Shown here: positions 1 through 56,945 of the stretch, in pieces
Layout of the letters: each line of letters opens with the position of its first letter
Position numbering within the stretch: position 1 is the first letter of the stretch
NCBI GenBank assembly: GCA_029204225.1
Contig: CM055109.1
Location: 754,673-818,672, forward strand
Source of the DNA: Diphasiastrum complanatum
Lineage: Eukaryota > Streptophyta > Lycopodiopsida > Lycopodiales > Lycopodiaceae
Length of the DNA stretch: 64,000 nt
Direction: 5' to 3'
Notes under the pieces: generated by a model
Told to the model about the DNA's origin: nothing
The model's input: only the letters and a program-made list of their open reading frames with translations
Databases searched by the model: none
Made by a program: the position numbers and the translations under genes

Positions 1-1260
1 TGCACCGGGCCTGCTCTCTGCCACCCACATCGATCAAGGGTCTGTTGTATGGGCCTAACCCCTCTCTACTGTATATATGGTGCTCGTGGTCTAGCATGCC
101 CAATAGATGGCTGATCTGTGGGTGTGTCACTCTCTCTGGCAGCACCTGCTAAAGCATGTGGTGCATCTCCTGCCGAAGAGGAGGGACGAAAAAGATCCGC
201 TGCCGTTGAACCAACATGCTCATTTGATGTTCGTGCCTCTGAACCAGGCCCTACTGCTATGGATGGAACTGAAGGTGTTGTACTAGGCCCTGCACCTGCA
301 CCATGCCCTGCCAGTGATGTACTAGGCCCTGCACCTGTACCATGCAGCCCGTGATGTAATATGCCCTGCACCTGTATCATGCCCTGTACCCGTGGTAGGC
401 CCTGCCTGCCTGTCTGCCTGCATGTAGCTGCTCCTGCTACTTGTCCCTGTCTAGAACCCTGTGATGCAGTATCGGGCCCGTACATGCTAGACAACATCTG
501 CATATCCTCATCAGAAATCCCGAGGCAATCAAATATGCCCAATCCCTGTCCATCTGGCCCTCTGACCCGCAACAAGTGAGTAACCATGGTGAGTGATCCC
601 GTGAAGTGACCACCGCAATGCAAGCATCTCCATCTGCGGGTCTCTAAGCCATGGTGTGTAGCCGCATCCCCGTCGATAAGCTCACAACCTCAGCCCCGCA
701 CTGGCATCGTATCAACACGAGATCAAACCTACAAACAAAAATAAGCAAACAAACGTTCAATAGAAAAAAATACACTGCATCGAACAACAATACCAAGCTC
801 AAATAGAGCTCAAAATATCAGAGCATACATCACAATGATTCCAATTCACAGATCATAGCAAGTGCCAAAAAACACATGAGATTAGGGCATGGGATAAAAT
901 TATTTCAGTATGAGCGTTAACAGGCGACTGGCATTAGCGTGAGAGTCCGTGCAGGTGTAAAGGAGTGCAGTGTAGGCCTAAACCATCCCCCTAACAGATG
1001 CTTGTACGATGCTCCACGCCTAAACCCTAAAAAACATGGAATTAGGACATAGAAATTGAAATTTGTGATACAGACGTAGACGGGCAAAACGGAAGTCGCA
1101 GGAGTCTCTGCAAGCATGTGGACATGCATTCTAGGCTCAGACCACCTGAATCGGATGCCCACAAGTCATTTTGTGAATATGTCAAAAATACACAAGCATT
1201 TGAAATGTGCTGTTCAAATCTCGCTAGGCATGCCGTAACGACTAAAACTGATGCCGTTTG
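1..1260 (-). pseudogene. hAT (DUF659 family) transposase fragment, A-type
   Basis: This stretch aligns almost continuously with 18306-19690 inside element A, by eye about 90% identical including non-coding sequence. On the minus strand it encodes HCGGHFTGSL (half of a BED-like zinc finger) and SSMYGPDTASQGSRQGQVAG. The start region is damaged: the finger's RVRAHLLRVRG reads MVTHLLRVRG, and the WRCLHC part is out of frame. Similarity stops near 1260. The left side is cut by the window edge. It lies downstream of the FIE stop codon. Confidence 0.85.
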
Positions 1261-1262
1261 AA

Positions 1263-2777
1263 AATAATTACGAGATAATGATAGTTTTTTTATTTTTTAA
1301 GTGATTCAAGACTATAACATTATCTACAAATTTCATAATCATTAGTATTGTGAAAGGTTTCAATCAACCTACCCCTAAAACATTTCACATCTTCCATGGT
1401 GCTCTCAACTAGATAAGTGTTTATCCAACTTTTCAATCCACATGCCAATTAAGGTCCCAGTCCAATCATGTAAGATCTATCACACTCTACTATATTGAAG
1501 TTGTCATGCTCTCTATATTTTCTAGTTATTAACTCATGATATGTCCCAAGTACATAATGGTATGCTCACTCTTAAATGCACATTTTTACATGGACACTAA
1601 ATGGGCACAACTAATGTATAATTACACACATTACACATGATAATGCAAAGTTGCAAATGCATACACCACCAACATTCTAAGTTCTGAATACAAGATAGAT
1701 CTTCTAGCTTTTAATAATATTTATTATAAAACTGACTAATACATTCCACAAAAGTGTCTTTACTCTAAAACTACTAATGTCCTCTATCTCGTCCTTTTTT
1801 CTCGTTGGTGTCCTCCATATTTTGACATTGATATAGTCAAAGATACACCGCTATCGTCACCATATTTTAAAAATGATGATGAGCATGAACATGACCAATC
1901 ATGCTTCTAGAGTTTGCCACCAGTAATCCAGTAGACATTAGATTATTGCTACAGTAAGAATATCAATAAACGTTGCTACAGTAAGAATATCAATAAATGT
2001 TCTTCAATACTCGTTATCATTTATAAATTATATCCTACATGTAAATTAGGACAACTAGATCTATCACACTCTACAACAAACCCGACAATATCCTTCATAG
2101 TAGTTTGTGCTCAAGTGAATCCATACCTCAATATATACATTGTCACGCTCTCAAAACATGTGTTGCAAAAATATATTTAGTCTTTAATCAAATGATACAT
2201 GTAGCTTTCAAAGATAATACATGCTCCTACATTGCTCAAATGATACATCTAGCTTTCAAAGATAATACATGCTCCTACATTGCTCAACCAAATAGTTGCT
2301 CAAAAGCCTTAGGTTGTTTTTGCAAAAATGCTTACTTTTTCTGCAATGCACATGAAATTGCATTAAGGAATGAATGAAAGTATGAAAGTTCAAACAAAAG
2401 GAAGAGCTGAAGAAACAAATGCATAAAACTTAGTCCAAATTAAATCTTTTAAGATTGGCACAAAGACTAAATCAAATTCGCGATTCACATATCCACTTTG
2501 ACCTATGAGCAAGCAATAGTACTTATGTTTGAGCTTGAAGATTGACTTCTCACCAACTTTCATAAGCACTAAAGCTAGAACTTCCAAGGGTATTGCATAG
2601 TCCCTTTTTCATTATGGACCATTTTACAAAAGAATGTAGCACGTACTCTATTCGTATGATCCAAAATTGGGCAAAACCCAAGTTTTCAAAAAACTATTGT
2701 CTAGATCCTTGTAGTTGGATTTTTTTTTCCAACAAAAGTTGACCTCAAAATTTGTAGGTTACCATTTCACACACTTG
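1263..2777. other. 3' flank of FIE, no other gene seen
   Basis: AT-rich sequence between the FIE stop and the hAT fragment. It must contain the FIE 3' UTR and polyadenylation site, but I cannot place them. It contains one 48-bp tandem duplication (2188-2283). Confidence 0.6.
2188..2283. repeat. 48-bp tandem duplication
   Basis: Two adjacent 48-bp copies starting TCAAATGATACAT, at 2188-2235 and 2236-2283. I see a single difference (TGTAGC versus TCTAGC). This looks like a recent local duplication in the FIE 3' flank. Confidence 0.9.
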
Positions 2778-46860
<44,083 letters not shown>

Positions 46861-46894
46861 CTCTTTCTCTCCCTCTCCCTCTCCCTCTCCCTCC
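46861..46894. repeat. (CCCTCT)n microsatellite in the FIE leader
   Basis: An imperfect hexamer/dinucleotide CT-rich tract (GA-rich on the FIE sense strand) lies directly against the FIE ATG. GA-rich leaders can act as GAGA-type elements in plants, but no function is shown here. Confidence 0.8.
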
Positions 46895-46920
46895 CCACAG
46901 TTCTCTATATATATGGCTGC
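46880..46920 (-). promoter_or_regulatory. FIE: Putative FIE core promoter (TATA-like) and GA-rich leader
   Basis: About 50 bp upstream of the FIE ATG the minus strand reads CCATATATATAGAGAAC, a TATA-like box at 46905-46917. It is followed by a GAGGGA-type repeat down to the ATG (46861-46894). A start site about 30 bp below the box would leave a very short purine-rich leader. This is inferred from sequence only, and the TATA stretch could be chance. Confidence 0.45.
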
Positions 46921-48245
46921 TTCACAAGATCAAAGCTGCAAGTGTGAACGCACCTGAATTAAACCAGAAAAGTTTCCCTCGAATTTTTGAACTAAACGTG
47001 GCCAAAGGGTCAAGGCCTTCCTTTAAGCCATGTCCTTTGCCCTAAAGGCGAGAGAGAGCACAAGGGCAAGGCTCGAGACATTGGACCTTCCCACACGTAA
47101 TACCAAGAGGATTTTTTCTCAGGATGGACAATTTAAAACCCCTCCACAGTTGGAACGTGACATGTGTCCACTTTCTTATGCAATCAAAACTTGATATGTG
47201 TCTCGAAAGGCCTTACACGAGAATGATGCTCTAAGCCAAGGGAGTTCCATCTTGGGAGGGCTAGGTTATGAACAGAGCTTGAGGCCAGTCACCCAACAAG
47301 GTGATACCTTGAGGCTGCCTGAAGCCTTCCTTGATGTAACGTGAGGTGGGCCCCCTTGGGCCGAACCCCAACATGACTTCAGAACCTTTCACTTCATCAA
47401 GCATCCTTGAAGCTCGCTAACAAGAGGGGGTTTGATGCATTAGCGCAAATGGCTTGTGTTAGAAGAGTGGCTCCAATTACAATTGAGAAGCCACAATCAA
47501 TTATCACATAAATTTTAAAACTAAAACTTTAGGCAGTTTCCATGTCCCATATGAAAAATGTGGTATGGATAAAAAATGTATATTCCATTTACAAGCACGT
47601 CATGAATTTTTGTAAAGGATTGTTCTTTCTAGAGGCCCTCAAACTATGCGGTTCATGTCATTCTCAAAGTTAAATCTCACATTGTCACATGTGAAATGTC
47701 ACTAACTACCAATTAAGGTTACTATATAGTCATTTCCTTATACATCAAAACACTGCAAAGCACTTGTGTACACGTGCACACAAAACCGCCAACCTCAACA
47801 GTCAACATAATGGAATCCCTAAATCTAGTTTAAAACACAATCCAAAAAGCATGAGTACACACAAACATTAACGTAGGATGAAATAATTTTTCGTGGGCTG
47901 TCATTTTTTGAAAGCTTCACTCGCATGTTCAACTATAATACAAAGTCATTCTATTGCAAAAAACGTTGTATCGACAGATTTTGTTGGTTGATAAATTGTG
48001 GAATTCTATTACATGAGTTCCATGGCCTATAAAGAATTTCTATTATGGTATGAAGAAAGGTACCAATTCATTAAAAAAAAAAAATTAGTTCTAGAGAATG
48101 ATGAGTAAAGATTGCTACCATAATTGACAATTGATTCTTGGTCTCGTGTAGCAAGTCAAGATGGTTGCTTAGTAGTAGAGCATCATCAAAATACTAGACA
48201 ACAATGATAAATTGATTACCTATTTACTTGTACATGTTGGAATCT
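46921..48245. other. Upstream region of FIE
   Basis: About 1.3 kb upstream of the putative FIE TATA box. No coding signal or clear transposon. GC is higher at 47030-47400 than beyond. It probably holds the FIE promoter. Confidence 0.5.
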
Positions 48246-48249
48246 GTCA

Positions 48250-48447
48250 TATTGCCCCGATATAATCTGGCTAAGACAGTTTCTGGACGAATTGGGTGAA
48301 ACAAGGAACGAGCCCCTGGTCTTGCAGATGGACAACACCTCTGCAATACACCTGACCAAAGATCTCGTGTTCCATTCTAGAACGAAGCACATTGCGATCA
48401 AGTATCACTTGATTAGGGATCTAATTGAAAAGAAGATGATGCAGACT
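48250..48447 (+). pseudogene. Copia RNase H relic
   Basis: Plus strand: IIWLRQFLDELGETRNEPLV, LQMDNTSAIHLTKDLVFHSR and TKHIAIKYHLIRDLIEKKMM. This is the copia RNase H motif with the active-site-type DN. The frame is open for about 65 codons but isolated. Confidence 0.8.
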
Positions 48448-48589
48448 TGAGTTGTAGCAAGAATTCGGTGATTCTTGAAAACTAGGCTCTTTCAAAATAA
48501 GGCCTTGCGAATCTTGTAGGTTTAGATTTTGGGTCAATGAGTCCTTAAGGCTTCTTCATGTATATTTCTTCTTAAAGGTCATCATTCAA

Positions 48590-48880
48590 GAAGGCCATTT
48601 GAATGTCCATTTGATGGACTCCAAAGCGTTCACGAATTACGATGGCAATAATTGTCGTTATTGAGATAATCTTAACTACTAAACTGAAGGTCTTAATAGA
48701 ATTAACTCCTAGGATGTGTGAGAGCATGTTGACGACCAATTATGTCTTTTAGTTTGAGATAGGTCCATCATAATTGTACTTCCTTTTGAAGATCAATTTG
48801 TAGTCAATGATTCTTCTTCTTGGTGGATGATCGATCAAGATCCAAATTTCATTCTTCCTTAACGATTCATATTTTTTATT
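48590..48880 (-). pseudogene. Copia reverse transcriptase relic
   Basis: Minus strand: ESLRKNEIWILIDHPPRRR (start of the RT domain) and IAIVIRERFGVHQMDIQMAF then LND. The orientation is opposite to the RNase H relic beside it, so at least two elements or an inversion are involved. Confidence 0.7.
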
Positions 48881-49139
48881 CATTGTTGTCTACTTTTGAT
48901 AAGCATCTTGACATGATAAACCCTCTTATTGTGGGTCCTAAACGAAGGTCCATAATTCCCAGGGAGTGCATGTTTCAAGTGATTGTCATGATCTTGAAGA
49001 CTTGTGAACTATGTTTTGGTCTTGACCAATCTCAAGATCTATGTCAAAATCTTGATGAGACAAATAGCTTGTGGATGGTGTGTCAGCCACTAGGCTAGAG
49101 CTACTTCAAAATCTAGATCAAAGATCATTAAGGTTAATT

Positions 49140-50150
49140 TCGAGTCTTGTCTCTTGGGTCAAGAAACTTGTCTTTTAGGAAAACAATGTCCCTACTGGTG
49201 AAGATCTTCCCATTTTTTGGGGTTATAGAGATTGTCGGCCTTATCTTGGGATGAACAAATAATGAATATTAACCTTGAACTTGCAAGGTCAATTTTTCCC
49301 TCTAGCTTATGTTAGCAATAGAGTGAAATCAATAAAACGTCATGGCATGTGTATTGTAAGTCCACACGTGAGTAAATACTAGTTAATAAACTTTTATTAT
49401 GGCATGTGTTTTGCAAGTCCATGGGTAGAAGCTTAAATATATTTAACCACTTAAACTTAAGAAACTTAAGCTTAGAAAGATTTGTAGTTATCTTAAGTTC
49501 TAAAATTAGATATTCTCAAGTTCTAAGTTCTAAGTTCTAGTTAGAAGTTTGGAAACCTTAGAATGGCAAGTTTAGAAACTAATCCCATAAGCTAGTGGAA
49601 GCTTATGGAAGGCCCTTCTTGCTATAAGAAGAGAGGCATTTCCCTTGTAGATAACACTTTGAGATTATGGCGAATTGCTTCTTGTTATTATCTTGCATTT
49701 TCATTGTGTTCCCTTTGGGAAGGTGCATATGCAAGATCAGACCTCCAACAACTCTGCGAATTCTATCTCGGAGATTTGGCATGTTTTCTGTCAAAAAAAG
49801 TACTTTTTTCACTGATTCCCTTGTTTATCAGCAAAAAATTTGTTTTAGAAATCGTCGGCCCTAACACGAAATCACCCACAATCTGAAACCTTAAAAAACA
49901 CCCTTTGCAAATTCTATATTTTACAAAAATTCCCAAAAAACACAAAAAAAAATCTGCATTTTTCAAGAAAAAGTGTCTATCAGAATTCGCGGGTATTGTC
50001 TTTACCTTTATCATTCTGTTTATGAGTTCTTATTCTCTTTGCTTTTACTGCCAAAAAGTCCAGTTTCTTGCCCAACTTCACTATTTTGCAAGAAAACCGC
50101 CTTTTTGCCCAAGTACAATATTGTATAGTTATTCTACTCCTCATACTGCA
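49140..50150. other. Non-coding stretch before a gypsy gag
   Basis: Repeated TTCTAAGTTCTAAG snippets at about 49510. From about 49600 the sequence may be the LTR/leader of the gag-bearing element that follows, but no matching second LTR exists here. Confidence 0.4.
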
Positions 50151-50152
50151 TC

Positions 50153-51775
50153 ATGTCTCGAGATTGTACTGAATCTTCCAATCTTGCTCCTCAACGACTA
50201 GAATGCAGAATCCCACGCATTTATGCACCACAATACGATGGAGAATCTGACCCATTTAGATTTATCCAAGACTTTGATAATGCATGTCGATTCTATGGAG
50301 ACACCTCTGAAATTGAAAAGCTCATACTATTCCCCATGGTGCTTTATGGAACCGCTAAAGAGTGGTATCTTAACCTCGAAGCTCCTGATCTCACTTCTTG
50401 GACTACTCTCAAAGACGCTCTCATCAAGCTTTTCAAACCTTCTAAACTAACTCAAAGCCCATTCATCCAAATTACACATATTAAGATGCGTCGCAAAGAG
50501 TCTATTAGGAGCTACATTGAGCATTTTAAATGGCTCAAGATAGAATGTATTGACAAAAATATCACCAAATGAATGGCCACCATCAGACTGTTCGTGGTTG
50601 GACTTCCTAAAAATATTCGCCAAGATCTGAAACCATTTGACCTTTATGACCAACTTAAGGATGTAATGACCGATGCCATCCACGAAGAAGATGAGGGGTC
50701 CGATGAGGACTTTGATAACAGAGAAAATAAATCAAAAAAATTTGAACGTCTTAATTATTAGAAGTTCGAAAATACCACCCAATCCTCAGAACTTCTACAT
50801 CAAATGGAAACTTGGCAAAAAACTTAACAAACCCATATGGATAAACTTACTGCTGATTTCCAGACAACTATGAAAAATATTGCTGACAAATCATTTCCAA
50901 CAAGAGAAAATGTATAGTGATCTATTTGTTTGCAGATCACACTGCCAATGAATGTCCCCAACTAAAACACCATTATCCGGTAGGATCTAGACCCATGTAT
51001 CGGCAATATCGTGCTTACAATCCACAACCCCCCGTGTTGTGACCAGGAGTCTATCAACCACGACCAACTGCACCAAATCAGTATCCACCACGTCAACAGT
51101 TCGTTGTTAATCAACCCGCTCCACAACAAGCTGTCCATTATTTGATCTCAATTCTATCGATCCAACAACTTATTATGTGAAAGACACTACTCAACCAGGG
51201 TACTCTACTGATACAATCATATATTATTCGTATGATCCTAATGCTCAAGTGGTTGACCCAAATGCCCCAACCTACGATTCTAACCAAGCTGTGTTTGCAA
51301 CACATCAACTACCCGCAATACACGGATGCTTTATCTGTGCAGGTAAACATCCTAGTATTCGCTGCCCAGACAAACTTCGCTTTCCACTAGCTTGTGCAAA
51401 TTGTGGCATTGAACACCATGTGAAGGATTGTCCTTCCAAATCTAAACCAGTTGCTCCTGTCTGTTCCGTGCAAGTAGAAACCTTGTCAGTCGAAACTTTG
51501 TCAGCCTGGGTCTTGACTCATGCACAAACCCAACATCAAGCCCCTACCATTGCACCCAGCAACATCCAACAACCCAACATTTTCCTGAGTGAAGGTTCTA
51601 CACCCATTGTATATCCTCAACCTTCCGAATTAGGTTGCATCACAAATATCGTCAGTAGATTCAAAATGCAGACCAACACTCTTCCACTTCCCATCATGCA
51701 CTTTACATGCCTTTTGAGACTAAAACCCTTGAAGACATTGAAGCCTGGTGAGATCTGTTAAAATGCACTCTAGAA
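50153..51775 (+). pseudogene. Ty3/gypsy-type gag with two zinc knuckles
   Basis: ATG at 50153. The first frame has IPRIYAPQYDGESDPFRFIQ and GTAKEWYLNLEAPDLTSWTT, the Retrotrans_gag fold region. TGA ends it at 50572 right after ITK, and the next codon starts a continuation (ATIRLFVVGLPKNIRQDLKP). Downstream, after more damage, come CFICAGKHPSIRC and CANCGIEHHVKDC, two CCHC knuckles. It then breaks near 51760 into a copia relic. Better preserved than the other gag relics. Confidence 0.75.
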
Positions 51776-51814
51776 GATGCATGAGGATCAGCCTGTCACT
51801 GAGTTGTAGCTCAA

Positions 51815-52085
51815 CAAGGAAGCCAAGTTTGCAACTTGCAAAGCAAGTGCACTAGACAAACAACATAGAAGATCATTCGGTGGCACTGGAGCTGGTGCAT
51901 GAGAAATCTTAGAATTTATGCATTCTAATTTATGTGGGCCTATGAAAATTAAGTCCCTTTATTGGTCAAGATACTTCCTAACATCTATTGATAATTTCAA
52001 TGACAATGATTTCATCTATTTTTGAATTTAGCTAAAATCTAACAGTTCTAGAGCATTCAAAAACTTCAAGAATTTTATTGAAAAC
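51815..52085 (+). pseudogene. Copia integrase N-terminal relic
   Basis: Plus strand: ATCKASALDKQHRRSFGGTG, then after a stop EILEFMHSNLCGPMKIKS and RYFLTSIDNFNDND. Typical GAG-pre-integrase to integrase junction of copia. Multiple stops. Confidence 0.75.
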
Positions 52086-53862
52086 CAACTAGATCAAAGA
52101 TAATCCCTCCCCACCGCTGCACGCGGCCCCCCCTCCAATTGAGCCTCTCACAAACAATCATGTTTCACTATTAGATTGGCATCTCTTGACGTTCTATTAT
52201 CATCCATCCGTGTGGGATCAATACTTGTTACTCCACATGAACCTCCCAAAAATAGTCATGTTTCAATATCAAATTGGCATTTCTTGGCGTCATCTTAAAC
52301 ATAACCGTAAAAACTTGAACAAAGCATTTTAAATCATTTTTTTGGATGTATGGCATAATTGCCATTCTATTTTGTTGACATGGAAATACTCATGGGCTTT
52401 GAAGCGTAAGGGAATTAAACCCTAAGCCCACGAGCTTTGGAGTATGAAGGACATTATGTCCATAGAGCCCATATGCACTTAGAATAAACCAATCCATAAA
52501 GACACATGTTTACAAAAAAATATGTAACAAAAAAAATTGTGATTTTTAAATTTTTATGTAAGATGAAGTCTTGCCCTCGACAAACTTTATGGGCTTGAGC
52601 CTTGCACGTATGCATACTGAAGTCCTAAACCGGGTGAACCTTATGGGTTTTTGTTGCCTTGTCGGATAGGACTTTGTCCTACACCTAATTACAAATGCCT
52701 TGCATATATTTAAATCTTTGTGTCTTTATGCCCAATCCAGGGAGATAGGTTCCAAAAACTTTATGCCATTCTCTCTTGTGCATTTTTTAGAAGGACGAAA
52801 TTTATGGTTGAACTTGGAAAGATGCACTTCATGTGTACATGCAAATAAAAAACATGAGACATGGAGAAAACCAAAAAATAAATCAATAAACAAATAAGAA
52901 TCCATATTTTTCTATATCATTATTATGTATTGGGAAATGGTGTTTTTAGTGAACTTTATACTCATTTCAAAAACCAATCCATTATGACTCAGTTAACATC
53001 TATTGAACCCTATGTAAAGGTTAGTAAAAAGTTCTTTTCCAAGCATAAAGGATGAAGAGAAAAACCCCTTTTTATGGCTGAAGTTGTTTTACTTACAAGT
53101 CTCAATTATGCATCTTCATGGGTTATAATCTCTCTTCTCAAAGTTAGACCCTTTTATATGCACAATGTTTCTATCAATATGGACTTCATATTATAAAATA
53201 TGTCAAAGAACTAGGTGAGGCCACTTATCAAATTTCATAAAATGCAAAAAGGTCGTAGATAAAGTGACTTTCAAAGTTCATGATGTGAGATTTGGGCAAC
53301 TTTGTACTCACAAATTATGATGAACTCTCAAAGATAATAATGTGAGATTCAATGTTTTATGGGCAACTTTGTACTAATTATGATGAACTCTTGAGAAAGG
53401 GCAACTTTTGCAAGATTTAATCCTGTTCCAAGAAATCAAAAGAACCTTTGAAGCAAGGGCAACTTTGTACTCACTAATTATGATGGACTCTTGAGAAAGG
53501 GCAACTTTTGCAAGATTAAATCCTGTTCCAAGAAATCAAAAGAATTACATACAAATATACATTTATTTACAACTTCTATGTACAATAATGGCCTTTGGCC
53601 AAATTGGACATTATGGAACACTCCCTAGAACCCAAACCCAAAACACATGCACCTCACCAAATATTTTGAGACACAATAGTCCTCATTTGCTGCTGTTATA
53701 TGTTAAGTAGGCTCAACATCTCCTTGCTTGAAAGAATAAGCATAGACCTGTTCCAATTCTGAGCCAGTCCAAGTACAAGAGCCAGCTGTTTTAGCACACT
53801 TACAAAAGGATCCTTTTCCTTGACCGAAAGTTGAGACACTTACTCGAGTATTGCAAATTATG
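52086..53862. other. Spacer with local duplications
   Basis: No gene recognised. TCATGTTTCA...ATTGGCAT is duplicated about 100 bp apart (52158 and 52257). A block of about 80 bp containing GAGAAAGGGCAACTTTTGCAA occurs twice (about 53363-53440 and 53455-53545). Confidence 0.5.
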
Positions 53863-56053
53863 CTAGTCATCCATGTCGACATCATTAACATCTTCAAACT
53901 TCATTTTTTTACAGTTTTTCCTGTATCATTCTCCTTGTTTTTTGGCACTTCGATGAGAATGTCAGATTATTTACCTGTCTTGGCATTCACAAAACCCCCA
54001 TTCTTTTCCACTCGGAAAGGTAATTCTTTGCCCCCAGGTTTGACATCAATAAAAACAGTTGAATTGTCATCGATTTCATTGTTGATCAGCATCTTAGAAA
54101 GCTGGGTCACAACTTTGCGTTCTAGCCATCGCCTTATAGGTCGAGCTCCATAAATCTGTTAGTAAAAACCAACATTTTTTGTCAAAAACAGAATTCTTCC
54201 CAAAAAATGTTGCATAGCAATTCACAGAAGCATACATTTTCACATTCTAAAGACTAAGAAGGAAGTGTCCAACTATGCAAAGGAGACTTGCTTGATCATA
54301 TGCCACTTTCAGAACAAGATCAAGAGCAGCATCAGTAACAGCCAGGGATATTCCTCGCTCAGCTAGGCGCTTTGCTATATGTCGCAATTGCAATCTTGCA
54401 ACTTTCCTCAGTTGTTCATGGGAAAGAGGACGGAACACCACTATGTCATCAAGCCTATTCAGAAATTCTGGACGAAATCGCCGCTTAACCTGTTGATGTG
54501 CAGGATGAAAATTGATGTTTTCGCAAGAATTGATACACCTCAAGAACAATCCCAAATTAAGTCTGATAATTAGTAAAAAGCTTACAGATAGCGCGTCAAT
54601 CATGCCATGAGACTTTTATCCAGTATTAACTGTGGATAGAATACAAAAGCATACTGCCACATGTGCTCAAAACAAACCCATGAGGAAAGAAAAATCAGAA
54701 TAGCCATCCCTGGTCGCTTTTCACTACCGTTTGAAACATCACTTCCAGTACCAAAAATCTTCGAAATTCTTTGCCAAAAGTACGTACCTCTTGCATTACT
54801 AATTCCTTTGCAGCTTCGATAGTCAACTGACCAGTTAATCCAGCTAGCAGATGCTCTGAACCCAAGTTGGATGTCATAATAATCACAGTATTTGAGAAGC
54901 TCACAGTTCGTCCCTGACCATCAGTAAGCCTGCCATCGTCAAGGAGTTGCAAGAGAACATTCACCACTGCATGGTGCGCTTTCTCGATTTCATCAAAAAG
55001 AACTACACTGTAAGGTCGTCTTCTAACAGCTTCGGTGAGTTGCCCTCCCTCATCATATCCAACATACCTGTAATGAAAGCAGCAAAGAAAAAATTCAAAT
55101 ATCTCAAATTCAGCCTACATGATTATCTGCATTTACTTCTAGAAACAAATCATTTTAAGCTGTTGCAAAGGTATTCAAGGAGAAGAAGTTGAATTGCTCT
55201 GTAAGACGGAGATATACTTTAGAAAGATGCCAAATTGACCGTTGAATAGTTGTGAAATGGTGAAACTACAACAGATGTTGATACTAGCTGAAAACTTGCT
55301 TTCATTTCATATCTACAGATGTGGCTGGCTACTGATAAGGTCTCAGATAAATGAAGGCTTACCCTGGTGGTGCACCAATAAGCCTTGCTACACAATGTTG
55401 CTCCATATATTCTGACATGTCGATTATCAAATAGCTGCTCTGCTAAAGCCTTAGCTAGCTCGGTTTTTCCAGCACCTGTTGTTCCCAAGAAGAGGAAGGA
55501 TCCGGTAGGTTGTTGTGGACGACCTAATCATCCTGCACGGGAACGCTACTGCTTGCTGGTACCTCATTTTCAGAGGCTGCAACTTTTCCTTTAGATTTTC
55601 TAGTTCTTGAGGAACCTCCTCAACACCCTAAATGTGTCAGTACCAACACCAGCAGCAGTTGATAGCAATGTTTTCAACTTATGGTTTCTAGCATATATTA
55701 CATAGTCAGTTTGATACATAAGTATTTATATTCATATCTTATGATAAATGCGGCCGACTTGATACTAGATAGCAATGTTTTCAACTTATGGTTTCTAGCA
55801 TAGTTACATTACATAGTCAGTTTGATACATAAGTATTTATATTCATATCTTATGATAAATGCGTTCGACTTGAAATAAGTTGTACCTCCTCCTCGCGTGC
55901 TTTGCTAGCCTTCTCCTTCTCCTTCTCCAATGCATGGAGTTCAATCTCAAGCTGAACCCTTCGTCTTTCCTCGGGCTGACTGTCTAGCTGCACCCTAACA
56001 TCAGCACATGCTTCGTCTACTAAGTCAATGGCTTTATCCTAGAAGATATCGAC
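53863..56053 (-). pseudogene. HSP101: HSP101 (cytosolic ClpB1 disaggregase) pseudogene, intron-containing, 5'-truncated
   Basis: HSP101 is a hexameric AAA+ chaperone that dissolves heat-induced aggregates. Exon-like blocks on the minus strand: 56053-55886 ([20 protein letters not shown], middle-domain start); about 55600-55363 (P-loop GTTGAGKT); 55067-54788 ([11 protein letters not shown] Walker [18 protein letters not shown]); 54489-54292 (FRPEFLNRLDDIVVF); 54155-53863 (YGARPIRRWLERKVVTQLSK). GLTGQ and VARLQLRHIAKRLAERGISL favour HSP101 over organellar ClpB. Damage: TAG before DKAID, TGA inside RSRAG-LGRP, a deletion/frameshift after AEQLFDN, TAA after NAKTGK near the end, and a final frameshift. 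The N-terminus and first AAA+ domain are absent. Introns are retained, one with a GC donor (GCAAGT), so it is a duplicated gene copy and not a retrocopy. Confidence 0.9.
55661..55872. repeat. 106-bp tandem duplication in an HSP101 pseudogene intron
   Basis: Two adjacent copies (55661-55767, 55768-55872) starting GATAGCAATGTTTTC and ending near GATAAATGCG. Few differences, so recent. Confidence 0.9.
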
Positions 56054-56520
56054 CTGAGCAATAAAAATTAGGCAAAGTAGATAGCGTTAGAAAGCATCCC
56101 TGAAATCTGTACTGCAGCTAGAAACAACCGTTAAAATTTCTCATGTCCCCCCCTTGCATTGGCATTTTGTGTGCAAGCACATCTCTTACAAAGAGTAGAA
56201 CAACTAAATCACCATAACAAAGACAACTCCACTAAGGGTGAAGGCAAACAATGTCATCCAAGGATTGAGGAAACTCCATCATAATGAAATGCATCAAGTT
56301 TTCTCAATCAACTGGATTTTATGTTATACTTTTTTTTCTTTTTTGGGGGGGACTATTCTCACCCTATAAGGAGGTGATGAATGCATTGATCCACACTATG
56401 TGGTTTACTTTTGTCATCGCAAGAGAAGGGATAATAGATCTCAGGATGATAGAAAAGCCACTCCACCTAGAACTGGAAAGTGACAATTTGTGAGAGGGGG
56501 GTAGGGGAGTCATGGAAAGA
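56054..56520. other. Upstream of the HSP101 pseudogene
   Basis: No sign of the missing HSP101 N-terminal exons on the minus strand. AT-rich, unrecognised. Confidence 0.5.
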
Positions 56521-56945
56521 ACTAAGAAGGCTAAGGTTGATGAAGATGGACAACTAAGGTATAGGGCAATTTATGATGTCATAGCTATCAAGGAAAGCAA
56601 GGCATAGATATTGTGCATGTCACCTAGGAACTCATGCCTTCACAAGTACAAAAAGAAAGGACGTGCAGGGAAGTATGGGATCAATTGTGCAACATATACG
56701 AGGCTAAGGGACTCCAATATCTTGATACTTCATAAACACTTTCCAAGATGGAGTTGTGAGGGGAAAGCAATGGGGGGGCCCACATTGAGAAGATGAAGGC
56801 TTTGGCTCACCAATTGGAGGCAATAGGATTGATGGTGCACAAAAGATAATCGATCTACAGGATTCTCACCAATTTGTCTCCTAGTTATGCTCTGCTAGTG
56901 ATGATACTAGATGGCCTTGAAGAAAGGATTACAATAGGTTAATGT
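56521..56945 (+). pseudogene. Copia gag (UBN2-type) relic
   Basis: Plus-strand fragments: RYRAIYDVIAIKESKA, KYKKKGRAGKYG, HIEKMKALAHQLEAIGLMVH-like and ILTNLSPSYALLVMILDGLE. This is the copia gag pattern. Stops interrupt it. Confidence 0.65.

Noticed and set aside
53863-56053. Functional HSP101/ClpB gene
   Set aside because: Missing N-terminal half, several in-frame stops and frameshifts.
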